NCBI RefSeq assembly: GCF_000208865.1
Contig: NC_018394.1
Location: 2,317,964-2,381,963 of the forward strand
DNA from: Neospora caninum Liverpool
Taxonomy: Eukaryota > Apicomplexa > Conoidasida > Eucoccidiorida > Sarcocystidae
Direction of reading: 5' to 3'
Length of the DNA: 64,000 nucleotides
Of the stretch, positions 54,800-64,000 are shown in pieces. A program made the position numbers and the translations under genes. Every line of letters begins with the position of its first letter. Position 1 is the first letter of the stretch. The notes under the pieces were generated by a model, which saw nothing but the letters and a program-made list of their open reading frames with translations, did no database searches and was not told where the DNA came from.

Positions 54800-56443
54800 G
54801 CGCTGCGTGGATCCTCGCAGTTTGAGGTTGTGCAGAACAGTTCGTAAACAGATTCGCTTTGTCGCCGAATTTCCCTTTTTGAAAGCAGGGGTGCTTGCGC
54901 ACTCGGAACCAGCCCAGTTTTTGCCTCAGCTTCTGGGCTCGAGCAACACACGTGCACGCCAGAAAAGCGACGCCCGCGAGCCTCCACTGGCGTTGCGGCT
55001 CTGACGCCAGCCCCGGGAGACAAGCGGGCCTTTGTCCCCTTGCCCTCGAGGCACTCGCGTGTGGACTCGAGAGACATTCTGGCGTCTTCTGAGACGAAAT
55101 GCATGCGTCAGGCTGACACGACACTGCGCGAGAGGATATCAGGACATCTCACGCACAGCTAGTTCACGCCCATCCAGGCTTTCACGCCACTCGGTTCACC
55201 GCCACCATCAGTACACCCATATGCACATGTATGTACGCATCTATGTGTGAACGTATGTATGTATCTATGTATATGTGTACATATATATCTGTATCGCTTG
55301 GATGACCTTTGTGGTAGGAACGAGCACAGTGGTTGCCCCAGTGTCCTGTTCCAATTCAGTGACAAGATAGCCGTCAATCTTTACCCGTATACATGCATAT
55401 AAGAGCATGTGTTGTGAAGAGGAGGCAGCGGCGAATGTGCGAAGCCTCTGTGTGTTCTGGGTGTTCCGCTAAAACGCGGAGATTAAGAACGCAGTCGTAG
55501 ATCAACACAAAGTGCCGTTTGTTTCCGCGTGCGCGTGTCGCCGCGGACTGTCTCACGGCTCGGCAGGCTGGAAGTGACGTAACCTCGCGGACAATTTCCC
55601 CAGATGAAAAGCGGCGTCAAAGCTGCCGGCGAAGGCCCCACGGCCGAACAAATCGGAAATCGCCTTTCACGAGGCTGAAACCCGGGATCGAGGTAGCGCC
55701 GGGGAACGTGTACACCGGAACTGATGCGCCACATGCATGCGCTGGCGACAACGCTGGAGCTGACAGAAAAGAGAGGGTAGACAGCGAAGAGAGCAAAGAT
55801 AGGGAAGAGACAAAGAGAGAGAACAAAGAGAAGTACAGACAAGAGAAGCAGAGAAACAGACAAGAGGAGAAAGGCAGAGAATACCGGCAGAGAAGACACA
55901 GACAGAGGCGCGTGTTTGGAAGCAAGAATGCGCGTGGCGGTGCGGCTGAGGCTTCAGCGAGAAGGTGTTTCGTCTCTCGCGTCTTGACCGCAGACTGGGC
56001 TTTCCCGCGCGAAGGAGGAAAGAAAGCTCCTCCCCTCGAAAGGCTGAGGAGAGAGCCGCAGAGTGGTGCATCTACGAGGAAACAGAATCGAAGCGAAATG
56101 ACGGAATATTGAAGCAGGGAACTCAGAGGAAGCAAAATCGAACACAGCGACCCCCTGGGCGTCGCGCATCTTCTGAAACGAGTGGACATCGAGAGTGACG
56201 ATGCATCTTCTTTTTAACGCCCTTTTCTGGTTCCCCTTTTTTTCCCGCGTCTCTCGCTTTCCGGCAAATACCCTCTGCCCCTGTGTCGTCTCCAGCATTG
56301 CCGTCAGTCTCTCGTTCTTCGCATCGTCTGCGTCTCTCGTCGTTGCTTTCTTCGCCTCTGGTTTGACGTCAGCGTCCACTCGTCCTTCGTGCTGTCCCTT
56401 CCTCTCGCATGTCGCCTTCGCCGCTGGCTCGAGGCCTTCTGCT
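54800..56443. other. Convergent spacer between NSUN5-type and giant TPR genes
   Basis: It holds the 3' UTRs of the two converging genes. A short GTATGTAT/TATA-rich patch lies at about 55205-55290. 55755-55915 is purine-rich on +. Nothing coding or structured is supported. Confidence 0.6.
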
Positions 56444-59400
56444 TCATCCCAGCAGCGCGTCGATTTCCACCAAGCTTGTCTTCAGCATGGGGGCGTTGAA
56501 GTACAGACGCATGGCGCGTTCGAAGGCCCTGGCCGCCGTCTCGAACTGGCCTAAAGCCTGGAGACACTTCCCGTGCAGATACGCGCCGAGGCTCTCCTGG
56601 AGAAAGTCCGTGTCTCCGTCAAGACACATTTCCTCCGTCTCGAGGGCGGCGAGACCCTCCAAGAGGGCCAAGCACTTGGCGAGGTTCCGCTGTCTGTACA
56701 GCAGCCGAGCCTCAAGGATCTGCGCGGGGCGTGAGTGCGGGTGCAGGCGTCGGAATTCGCGCACCTTCTCGAGGAGCCTGGAGAGGCACCGTGAGCTTCG
56801 GGGGTCGGGCCGACCTGTGGAAGCCCCGCACGGGAGTCTCCAAGCCCCGTCCCAGGGAGGAGACACGCCCGCGCCGTCGCTCGGCCCTCCGGCGCTCGTC
56901 GCGAGAGCCGCAGCCGCTGCAGCGGCGGTGATGCCTGCGAAGGAGACGTCGCCGGGATCGCGGAGCTCTGCGGCAACCGTGTCGCCTTGGGCCCCGCAGC
57001 TGGGGGGACAGGCCTGCAGCGGCCCCGGCGAACAGAGGCCCTCGTCCCAGCACGGTAAGGCCTTGGAGACACCCCCGTCGGCCTCGCAGCTCCCGTGGAG
57101 GCTGCGCCGAAACCCAGAGAGACGAAGGGAAGGAAACGGTTTCTCGTGGCCAGTGAAAACCCTGGACGTTTTCTTCAGCGGGCCTTCGACAGAGGAGCTG
57201 CGCGAGTGAGGGGCGGAGCGGTGGCGCCGTTCGCTGCTGTCCCCGACCCCGCTGCCGGCCTCGGAGACACCGGAGAAGAGCGACACATTCCGCACGGGGG
57301 TCCAAGCCGCGAAGGCGCTCTGGAGACGCGGAACGGCCTGGAACTCCACCTCGGCCTTCAACCTCTGTTCTTCCTCTTCGGCGTAGAAATACTCGGCATA
57401 GAGCCGCAGAAACTGCAACTTCACTCCCAGAAGTTCCCCGGGAGCCCACCCTAGGCCTGAGCGCGGCGGCCCTGGACTGGAGCTCCAGACGCCTTCGGTC
57501 GGATGGCCGTTCTCCGGCGCGCCCGAGAGACACTGCTCGCTGCGGGGCTCACCCCGTTGGGCTCCCACTCCCAGCGGGTCCGTCTCTGGAGTGTCTCCGC
57601 GGCAGGCCAGGTGTCCCCACGAGGTCGGCCACACATGCAACTGCCCGACGCGACCTGCGAGCTCCTCTGCAGCGGGGCGCCCCGCGAACCCACACCGCTG
57701 ACACACACTGTCTCCGTGTCCCCTCGAGGGGCAAGCCTCATGGCGCTGCGGCGAGCCGTCGCCTTCTGGCCAGCTCGGGCCGCCGCCGGCGCGTCGTCGC
57801 CCGGTGTGCTTCGTGGAGAGCCCGACACTCGAATGCCGTCGGCGCCGCGGGCTCGAGTTTCCGTCTCTTCGCTTGCAGGCTTCATTCGCTCCGCTGCTTC
57901 CCCTGCGGCGTCGCTCCTCAGGCGAGCGCGCATGAGGCCCGTCGCGGTTGGGCTCCACGACTGCCGTCGCCGCGACCCCGCGGAGACAGTGGAGATAGAG
58001 CCCTGCAATTTGAAGGGCGGCTCCGACGCAGGAGGACGCCGCTCCCAGATGACACAGCAGCTCGGCCAGAACCATCCAGCCGACAGTCTCCCTTTCGATG
58101 TGTTTGGCGTCGAGGACGCCTCCGAGGGCAGTGGATCTCCTCGTGTCCACGTCCCTGTGGCTTCCAGCGCTCTGCACTGCAGACCCTGGAGTCGTGGAGC
58201 CCAAGTAGAAGGGACTGTAGGGGTCAGTGAGGAGGCATCCCGCACCGGATTGCAGTTCGTCCTCTCTCGTCTCCACCTCTGCAGGTGTCTCGGCTTCGAA
58301 CTGCCTCGCTGCTTCGTACAACGACGGCTCGCGTGTGCAGTCGTGGAGAACGCATGCACTGCAAAGAGTGGAGGCCGTGGCGAGTTGGACGTCTCCCGGC
58401 ACGGAAGAGAGAACCCTGTTCTCGCGAAGCGTCTGCATCTCCGCCTCACTCAGACCTCGCTCTGCGGCGGTCCCGTCGCCAGACGCTGCCGCAAAGGCAA
58501 CCCAGGAAAGGGAGTGCGCGAGGCCTAGCCTGTGGCTCTCGTCCGAGGCAGCGGGGAAACAAGAGAGGCCGCTCGGCGGCCTCTGCACGTCTAGACGCGC
58601 GGCCGCCGCGCTGCATCCCTGCAGCGATGGACAGAAGGAAGAGCCTGGACCTAAGCTGGCCAGCTCCGCGCTGAGGCGCTGAAGCGCATGCATCGCGCAC
58701 GGAAGCAAATGGACGTGGCGCGCGGCGTGGCAGCTGAAGCAGATGTGCGTCGCAGTTGGAGCGACGGCAAGGCTGGTCTTGTGAACGTGGCGCCCCACAG
58801 CGGAGAAGAAGGCCTCGACGTGTTGGAGACTCGCTTCGACAGAGAAGAGGCGCGCACCCCAAGGTGCCCGAACAAACGGCTGCGGAGCCCCGCAGGGTTT
58901 GCCATGCGAGCGCCACCTCTCGCGGAGCGGTCTCGCGAGGGGGAAAGAGACGCGAGACGGGTCGTCCAATCCACTTCCTGGCCTTGCCTCCGGCCCGCAG
59001 CCGCCGTGGAGTTTCTCGGAGCCGGCGGAAGGCGAACGCGAGAACCGCGGAGACCTCGCGAACCCAGGAAGGCCCTCTGCCTCGCTGTCTCCACTGTCGC
59101 TCGTCGTGGCCGGAGTGGGTGCATGGAGAAAGGGACTCCCAGCGCCGCCTGAAGAAGGAGTGGCGTTCGACGGAGACACAGCTGGGGTCTCCATGCTGAG
59201 CGCTGCATGGCGCCGCTCCTCAGCTAGCCAAAACAGCCCGCAGCAGGTGTAGGTGTTCGCATCGCCCTCCGCCGCTTCGAAATTATCTCCTCGGGTCCGG
59301 TCGCTGAGGCGGCAGCCACCAGGGTCTTCGCGCGCCACAGATGCAAGAGAGGAGACACGCCAGTCACCCGAGTGGGCTGGACCCGCCGCAGCTCCGCAGG

Positions 59401-62400
59401 TGCCGCCAGCAGGCGCGTTGTTTTCCGCATGCGAGGGCTTTCTGTCCCCTCCCTCTTCGTCCCGGCCTCCGTCTAGGCGGTTCTGGGAGCCGCTGTCACG
59501 CCCAGATGGAGCTTCAGCCACTCCGTGCGTCTCCCCGGAGTCGGGGGCTGAGGCCCATCCCGTGTTCCCTGCGGCGACACCAGAGACGCCTTGCGTTCGA
59601 GTCGCAGCCTCGCCACAGGCCTCCGAATGTCGAGCGTCCGTCTGCTGCGGTCGCCGGCTCGCGCCCTGGGAGCGAGACGGGAAGTTGTCGAGAGGGCCAA
59701 GCGCAGCCTGGCCCTCGGGTGAAGCGTGTCCGAGGCTCTCGCCGTAGCTGAAGAGACGAAACGAAGGCGAGTGACGGACCTGGGTCCACACCTTGGCCAT
59801 CACCAGCGAAAGACTTGTGGGGTGTTCCGCAACGGCGCTGTGCACGACGTTGAGGAACGGCACGAGGCCGGACTCCACGGGGACACACTGCGAGGCCGCG
59901 GCGCAACCGACAGCGAGCCGGTCCAAGCGACTATCGCCCTGGAGAACGGGAGCCGCAGGGAAGCGGGGACAGGCCGTCTCCGTCCCGAAACCCCACACTG
60001 AGGGGCCTCCCGAGAGCGCGTCCTGCGCGGAGGTCGAGGCGCGGCTGTCTGCGGGTTCGCCGACCGCGGGGCAGGTCCTGTCCGACACGGGCCCAGAACT
60101 CCCACCTGTTTCTCGGGACTGTCTCTGGCCCTCGCCGACCCCACACCGAGTCTCCGAGGCTGACAAGCGTCTGCGTCGGTAGTCGTCGTGGGACGGCGGC
60201 AGGGCTGGCAGGCGGCCCGAATGGCACCAGGCGAGCAGAAGCCAGACCCGCGTGTCTCGGCGATCCAGAAGGAGCGCCTTGCGCGCGAATTCCGCACAGG
60301 CGGGAAGGTCAAATGCATGCATGGCCGTCCAGGCGAGGAGGGCCCACACTCGGGCATCGACGGCGCCACCCCAGAGGCGCAGAGCAGACGTCCCACACCG
60401 GTAGGCCCGATTCACGAGATTCGGGTACGTGGCGATTTCAGCTTTTCTCTCGTCTCCGAAGCGGTACTCCAGAAAGCCGCTCTCGTTCTTGGTGGCCGCA
60501 GACTCCGGCGAAGCGGCAGACTCCTGCACTTTTCCTGGGCCGCCTGCCTGGGCCGAGTCAGTCTTCTCGCCCGTCTCGGCACCGCGTCCCCTCGCGGGCG
60601 GGCCCTCTTGAAGTGTCTCCTTTTCAGACTGCGCCTGTGGCGACGAGACACTGCTCGCCGAGCAGCCCGGCAGCGGGTCGGCAGGCAGGAGACCCGCAGG
60701 TAGGGCGAACAGGCGGGTTTGGCGAGCTTGCACGAGCGCGGCCTGACCGAGGAGAAGCAGGAGGTTCAGCGTTGTCGCCTCGTCTCTTTGGGACGAAGTC
60801 GGGGGACGAAGAGACCGAAACGGGGTTCGGAGGAGGCGCCCTCTCGCGCACCACAGGGCACCTCTCGGTGTCGGCTCTGTGTTCTGCGTGTCGCGACGCT
60901 CGCGGGCCCCGCCTGCGGCTCTCGCTGACTCCCTGGCCTCGGCGTGAGTGTCGACCCCACGCCCGCTGGCCCCGGCTTCCGGGTCTCCACTCGTGGCGAC
61001 CGCCGCCGCAGAGAGCGGCTGCGCGTTTCCGGCGTCCGTTCGCCCCTTCGCTGGACTCGATTGGTCCCCCGCCCGGCACGGACTCCCTCCCTGCTCTTCG
61101 CCGTATCGCTCCTTTCGCTCCCGCTGGAGGGAGGCGACGCGCGTAAGCGCCTCCGCCACGGCGAGCCCCGCGGTGGCGGGTCTCTGCAGGTAGGTCAGCA
61201 ACAACTTCGCCTTGACGGAGGCGAGGAATCCCGAGGAAAAGCGTCCGGCGTTTCCGTCGCCAAACAACTTCTCAATGGCCGCTCCGTCCAGGAGCCGAAC
61301 GCCGTCTGCGTCTTCAAAGGACCGAAACGCAGACTTCCTCTTCTCCTCCAGCTGGCCCAAGGCCGCCAGAGAGAGATGGAAGTTCCCCTGAAAAAACTGC
61401 GTGAGTGCGAGGCGCTCGAGAAGACGTTGCATCAGGCGCTCGCTGAATTTCGAAGACAGAGACAGGAGAGCTGTCTGCTCCAAAAGGTTGGCTAGCTGCG
61501 GGAGCGCCACGCCCGCAGTCCCAGTGGCATCGGCTGCGTCTCCGCCCCCGCCGCGCCCAGGCACCCCATACTTCACCATGCAGGCTTGGACCCAGCGCTC
61601 GGCTGTCTCGCCTGGCGCAGGAACTCTGCTGTAGGGCCCACGGGCCTTCGGGGACACTGTCTCCTCTCGGCCCTCCCAGCGAAGCTCGAGAACGCTCTCG
61701 CCGCTCTGAACAGAGTACACGGCATAGGGCAGGAGCAGCAGCGCGCTGAGTTCACTGGTTTGCAGCAGGAAGGCGAGGAGGCTGTTGATGACAGCTGACC
61801 CCCCACGGGTCCCGCCGCCCCACAGGAGGGCCATGTCGTCTTCATCGGCTCGTTCGCCGTTCTCTTCTCCACCACCATCGCCCCCCCTCCGTCCCCGGGA
61901 CCAAGGGACCACGGAGTTCTCTCCCGACGCCGGGGCAAAGAGCTCTGTTGGCCTATGACTCCCCTCTTTATCCGCTTCGCCTCCTCCTCGGCGTTCCAGG
62001 CCTGCGCCAGGCCCGCGCACCCGCAAGGCGTGTCTCCGCTCGGCTTCCATGGCCATCCCGACAGCCCTGGCAGCTTGGCGGGAAGCCTCCGCGAGGGGCG
62101 CCCCGAGCACGCACTTCGGCGACCCGAGCCGGCGGGTCCCGGTCCGCTCCCTCGCCCCGCCTCGCCCTGTCTCCGGCCCGCCGGTCGCCTCAGCGTCGCG
62201 GGTCGCGGCGACTTGTGCAGCCCCTTCGAGAGCAGGAGAGGCCGCGGCTCCAGTCGTCGTGTTTCGATAAGCCTCCGGGGCCTTCGCCTCGAGGCGACGC
62301 AAGTCACGGACGACCGCGGAGGCGTACAGCTTCAGAGGATCCTCATCCGCGTCTCCAGGTCGACAGCAGCACAGGGCGAGGAGACTGGCGAGCCGGCTGC

Positions 62401-64000
62401 GCTTGAAGGGGCCGGATCGGTAGTTTGCGAATTCCTTCAGTTGATGCAGATGGAGAGAGAAGACGAACCGCGCGTCGAGCGCGCATGCAGGCAGAAAGGC
62501 CAAAAGCGAGCCGCAGACATGCACGCATCGAGCCGCCTCCGCATACACTCTGCCTGCAGCGAACCGCGCACCTTTCGCAGCTAGCTGCGACGCGAGCGTG
62601 GCGTCCACACCGCTTTCAGGGCCCGCACCCCCCAACTGCGGTGCCGCACTGGAGTCTCCAAACACCGTAGCCCACTCCTCCGTTTCTTCGCTCTCGTCTG
62701 CGAGTCTCCACGTTTCCCACAAGACGTCTCGCGTCTCCACAGTCGCAAGCCCGCCCCCCGCGCCTCGCCCGTCGTCGGCCGTTTCCTCAGCTTGCCAAGA
62801 GGCCTGCCGCGACGCCCGCGACGAGCTCGGCCCCGACCCGTGGGCCCCAATGGGCGTCTCGCGCGGGAGCGACGCGAACCTCTCGACGCCGTCCTGTCCC
62901 GCGTCGCCAGCTCCCAGGGAATTCCGAAAGGTCTTGGACAGTGCGCGCCGAATCGAGGCGTACACGGACTCTCGCGGCCCGCCGGCGCTTTCGGTCGAGG
63001 TGCCGCGCTTCATGCGCTTTCCAGAGCCGTCGCCGTCGAACGGCGCGCCGAGCCCGCAGCCCCGAGGCGAGAATCCGACGGTTCGCGCGCCAGACTCAGA
63101 GGCGCTCGAGCGCCTGGAGCCCGAGGCGGCTGCAGCGCGAAGCGCCCGCGCCGTCTGCGACTCTTCGTGGAGCTGCCAGTAGGCGCGGCGCCTCGCGCTG
63201 CTGCTCTGTGTGCTCAACGAGGCCATGGGCCCGACAACGAGAGCCTGCGCCGCGAGGAACGCACGCCGGCGGATCCTCCCGAGCCCCGTGAGGGTTCCGC
63301 GGTCGAACGGGACGAGGGGCTCTGCGAGAAGGCCCCGGACGAGGCCGCCGTCTTCTGCTTCCGTTCGCCAGCGTCGAAGGCTTCGCTCGAGGCCCGTGAG
63401 TCCGGCCCACGAGGGCGGGAAGTCCCCGTTCGCGTGGGCCAGCAGCATCGAAGCCGCAGCGTCGCACGCAGGCTTCCCGCCACCCCCGCGGGGGGTCGAC
63501 GCGATGGAGGGCGCATGCGACGTGGGGATCGACGGGGCCTTCAGGCCCGTACAGACGGACTCGGGCGCCTCTGACCCAGTGAGGCCCTCGCGGCGGGTGG
63601 AGTCGTTCGTGGAGACACGAACCGGCAGCGACATCTTCGCCTCGAGCTTCGCGCGGTCATGAGGGAGGAACGCGTGACGAAAGGAGAAGCCTTTGCCGAG
63701 CGCAGCTGGTCCGCTGGGATTTCGGCCAGGCTCCGGGTCGCGCCCCGCGGGCCTTCGGACCCTCAGTCTGGAGCGACAGCGCGGGGCGAGCGCGAAAAAG
63801 GCCTCCGAAGCCAGGGGCCGAGACAGCCGGGAGTGATGGCACGCCAAGTACTGGATATCCGCGAAGTCGACGACGGCGCCGAGGGGGCCTGAGAGCGAGG
63901 CCAGGCGACGGCTGCGCCGGACGCGGGCCCAAAACGGCTCCACGAAGCAGGGGAGAAACGCCAAGAAGAGGCTCGAAAACGAGGCGCCAGGCGGCCGAGC
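56444..64000 (-). CDS. Giant TPR-like repeat protein, 5' end beyond the window
   Basis: One uninterrupted frame of 2518 visible residues. It is still open at the right edge, so the N-terminus and any upstream exons are missing. Residues that look folded are scattered between long Ser/Gly/Arg-rich stretches. Examples are FLEYRFGDERKAEI, NRAYRCGTSALRL, DARVWALLAWTAM followed by FDLPACAEFARKALLLDRR, TRVWLLLAWCHSG, EHPTSLSLVMAKVWTQVR, and finally RPAQILEARLLYRQRNLAKC and LHGKCLQALGQFETAARAFERAM near the stop. These are tetratricopeptide-type helix pairs. The spacing (a lipid- or scaffold-like helical N-terminal part, a middle pair, a C-terminal pair) reminds me of TTC7/YPP1/NPG1, the scaffold of the plasma-membrane phosphatidylinositol 4-kinase complex, but that is a guess. 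Coding character persists throughout with no obvious splice junctions. Confidence 0.75.
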   Translation of the reverse strand, partial: ARPPGASFSSLFLAFLPCFVEPFWARVRRSRRLASLSGPLGAVVDFADIQYLACHHSRLSRPLASEAFFALAPRCRSRLRVRRPAGRDPEPGRNPSGPAALGKGFSFRHAFLPHDRAKLEAKMSLPVRVSTNDSTRREGLTGSEAPESVCTGLKAPSIPTSHAPSIASTPRGGGGKPACDAAASMLLAHANGDFPPSWAGLTGLERSLRRWRTEAEDGGLVRGLLAEPLVPFDRGTLTGLGRIRRRAFLAAQALVVGPMASLSTQSSSARRRAYWQLHEESQTARALRAAAASGSRRSSASESGARTVGFSPRGCGLGAPFDGDGSGKRMKRGTSTESAGGPRESVYASIRRALSKTFRNSLGAGDAGQDGVERFASLPRETPIGAHGSGPSSSRASRQASWQAEETADDGRGAGGGLATVETRDVLWETWRLADESEETEEWATVFGDSSAAPQLGGAGPESGVDATLASQLAAKGARFAAGRVYAEAARCVHVCGSLLAFLPACALDARFVFSLHLHQLKEFANYRSGPFKRSRLASLLALCCCRPGDADEDPLKLYASAVVRDLRRLEAKAPEAYRNTTTGAAASPALEGAAQVAATRDAEATGGPETGRGGARERTGTRRLGSPKCVLGAPLAEASRQAARAVGMAMEAERRHALRVRGPGAGLERRGGGEADKEGSHRPTELFAPASGENSVVPWSRGRRGGDGGGEENGERADEDDMALLWGGGTRGGSAVINSLLAFLLQTSELSALLLLPYAVYSVQSGESVLELRWEGREETVSPKARGPYSRVPAPGETAERWVQACMVKYGVPGRGGGGDAADATGTAGVALPQLANLLEQTALLSLSSKFSERLMQRLLERLALTQFFQGNFHLSLAALGQLEEKRKSAFRSFEDADGVRLLDGAAIEKLFGDGNAGRFSSGFLASVKAKLLLTYLQRPATAGLAVAEALTRVASLQRERKERYGEEQGGSPCRAGDQSSPAKGRTDAGNAQPLSAAAVATSGDPEAGASGRGVDTHAEARESARAAGGARERRDTQNTEPTPRGALWCARGRLLRTPFRSLRPPTSSQRDEATTLNLLLLLGQAALVQARQTRLFALPAGLLPADPLPGCSASSVSSPQAQSEKETLQEGPPARGRGAETGEKTDSAQAGGPGKVQESAASPESAATKNESGFLEYRFGDERKAEIATYPNLVNRAYRCGTSALRLWGGAVDARVWALLAWTAMHAFDLPACAEFARKALLLDRRDTRVWLLLAWCHSGRLPALPPSHDDYRRRRLSASETRCGVGEGQRQSRETGGSSGPVSDRTCPAVGEPADSRASTSAQDALSGGPSVWGFGTETACPRFPAAPVLQGDSRLDRLAVGCAAASQCVPVESGLVPFLNVVHSAVAEHPTSLSLVMAKVWTQVRHSPSFRLFSYGESLGHASPEGQAALGPLDNFPSRSQGASRRPQQTDARHSEACGEAATRTQGVSGVAAGNTGWASAPDSGETHGVAEAPSGRDSGSQNRLDGGRDEEGGDRKPSHAENNAPAGGTCGAAAGPAHSGDWRVSSLASVAREDPGGCRLSDRTRGDNFEAAEGDANTYTCCGLFWLAEERRHAALSMETPAVSPSNATPSSGGAGSPFLHAPTPATTSDSGDSEAEGLPGFARSPRFSRSPSAGSEKLHGGCGPEARPGSGLDDPSRVSFPLARPLRERWRSHGKPCGAPQPFVRAPWGARLFSVEASLQHVEAFFSAVGRHVHKTSLAVAPTATHICFSCHAARHVHLLPCAMHALQRLSAELASLGPGSSFCPSLQGCSAAAARLDVQRPPSGLSCFPAASDESHRLGLAHSLSWVAFAAASGDGTAAERGLSEAEMQTLRENRVLSSVPGDVQLATASTLCSACVLHDCTREPSLYEAARQFEAETPAEVETREDELQSGAGCLLTDPYSPFYLGSTTPGSAVQSAGSHRDVDTRRSTALGGVLDAKHIERETVGWMVLAELLCHLGAASSCVGAALQIAGLYLHCLRGVAATAVVEPNRDGPHARSPEERRRRGSSGANEACKRRDGNSSPRRRRHSSVGLSTKHTGRRRAGGGPSWPEGDGSPQRHEACPSRGHGDSVCQRCGFAGRPAAEELAGRVGQLHVWPTSWGHLACRGDTPETDPLGVGAQRGEPRSEQCLSGAPENGHPTEGVWSSSPGPPRSGLGWAPGELLGVKLQFLRLYAEYFYAEEEEQRLKAEVEFQAVPRLQSAFAAWTPVRNVSLFSGVSEAGSGVGDSSERRHRSAPHSRSSSVEGPLKKTSRVFTGHEKPFPSLRLSGFRRSLHGSCEADGGVSKALPCWDEGLCSPGPLQACPPSCGAQGDTVAAELRDPGDVSFAGITAAAAAAALATSAGGPSDGAGVSPPWDGAWRLPCGASTGRPDPRSSRCLSRLLEKVREFRRLHPHSRPAQILEARLLYRQRNLAKCLALLEGLAALETEEMCLDGDTDFLQESLGAYLHGKCLQALGQFETAARAFERAMRLYFNAPMLKTSLVEIDALLG

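Overview
The window looks like nuclear DNA of a coccidian apicomplexan, most likely Toxoplasma gondii or a close sarcocystid relative (Hammondia, Neospora). The reasons are roughly 50% GC coding DNA, intron-rich genes with GT-AG borders, many TGCATGC motifs, long (TA)n and (ATCT)n microsatellites in introns and spacers, huge serine/alanine/arginine-rich insertions in otherwise conserved proteins, and a secreted cysteine-rich gene without obvious homologues. I cannot separate these genera by eye. Exon models were built by joining frames at splice sites; for every multi-exon model the summed exon length is a multiple of three.

Layout, left to right: (1) 1-2726, spacer. (2) 2727-8544 (+), an eight-exon helical-repeat protein resembling FASTK/heptatricopeptide-type organellar RNA-binding proteins. 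(3) 10699-13908 (-), an intronless BT1-family folate/biopterin-type transporter with a very long C-terminal tail. (4) 13909-17403, a 3.5 kb divergent spacer. (5) 17404-26404 (+), a thirteen-exon circularly permuted GTPase of the YqeH/NOA1 family. (6) 28138-35326 (-), an eight-exon DEAH-box spliceosomal helicase of the PRP16/DHX38 type. (7) 36104-38256 (+), a six-exon secreted cysteine-module protein of a family I do not recognise, with a duplicated exon pair. (8) 40121-41243 (-), a two-exon small membrane protein with a ubiquitin-like C-terminal domain. (9) 44107-50667 (-), a ten-exon mitochondrial elongation factor G1. (10) 51581-54799 (+), a three-exon NSUN5/Rcm1-type rRNA cytosine-5 methyltransferase. 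(11) 56444-64000 (-), a single giant TPR-like ORF that runs off the right edge.

Genes alternate in strand, so spacers are mostly convergent (8.5-10.7, 26.4-28.1, 38.3-40.1, 54.8-56.4 kb) or divergent promoters (13.9-17.4, 35.3-36.1, 50.7-51.6 kb). Functionally, several neighbours concern organelle or ribosome biology: a putative organellar RNA-binding repeat protein, a NOA1-type ribosome-assembly GTPase, mtEF-G1 and an rRNA methyltransferase. PRP16 belongs to pre-mRNA splicing. There is no evidence that these form a co-regulated unit.

The most unusual items are the cysteine-module secreted protein with A-B-c-A-B architecture, the membrane-anchored ubiquitin-like protein, opposed pyrimidine and purine tracts flanking the zinc-knuckle exon of the NOA1 gene, and a diverged 237-bp-period duplication in the 38.5-38.9 kb spacer.
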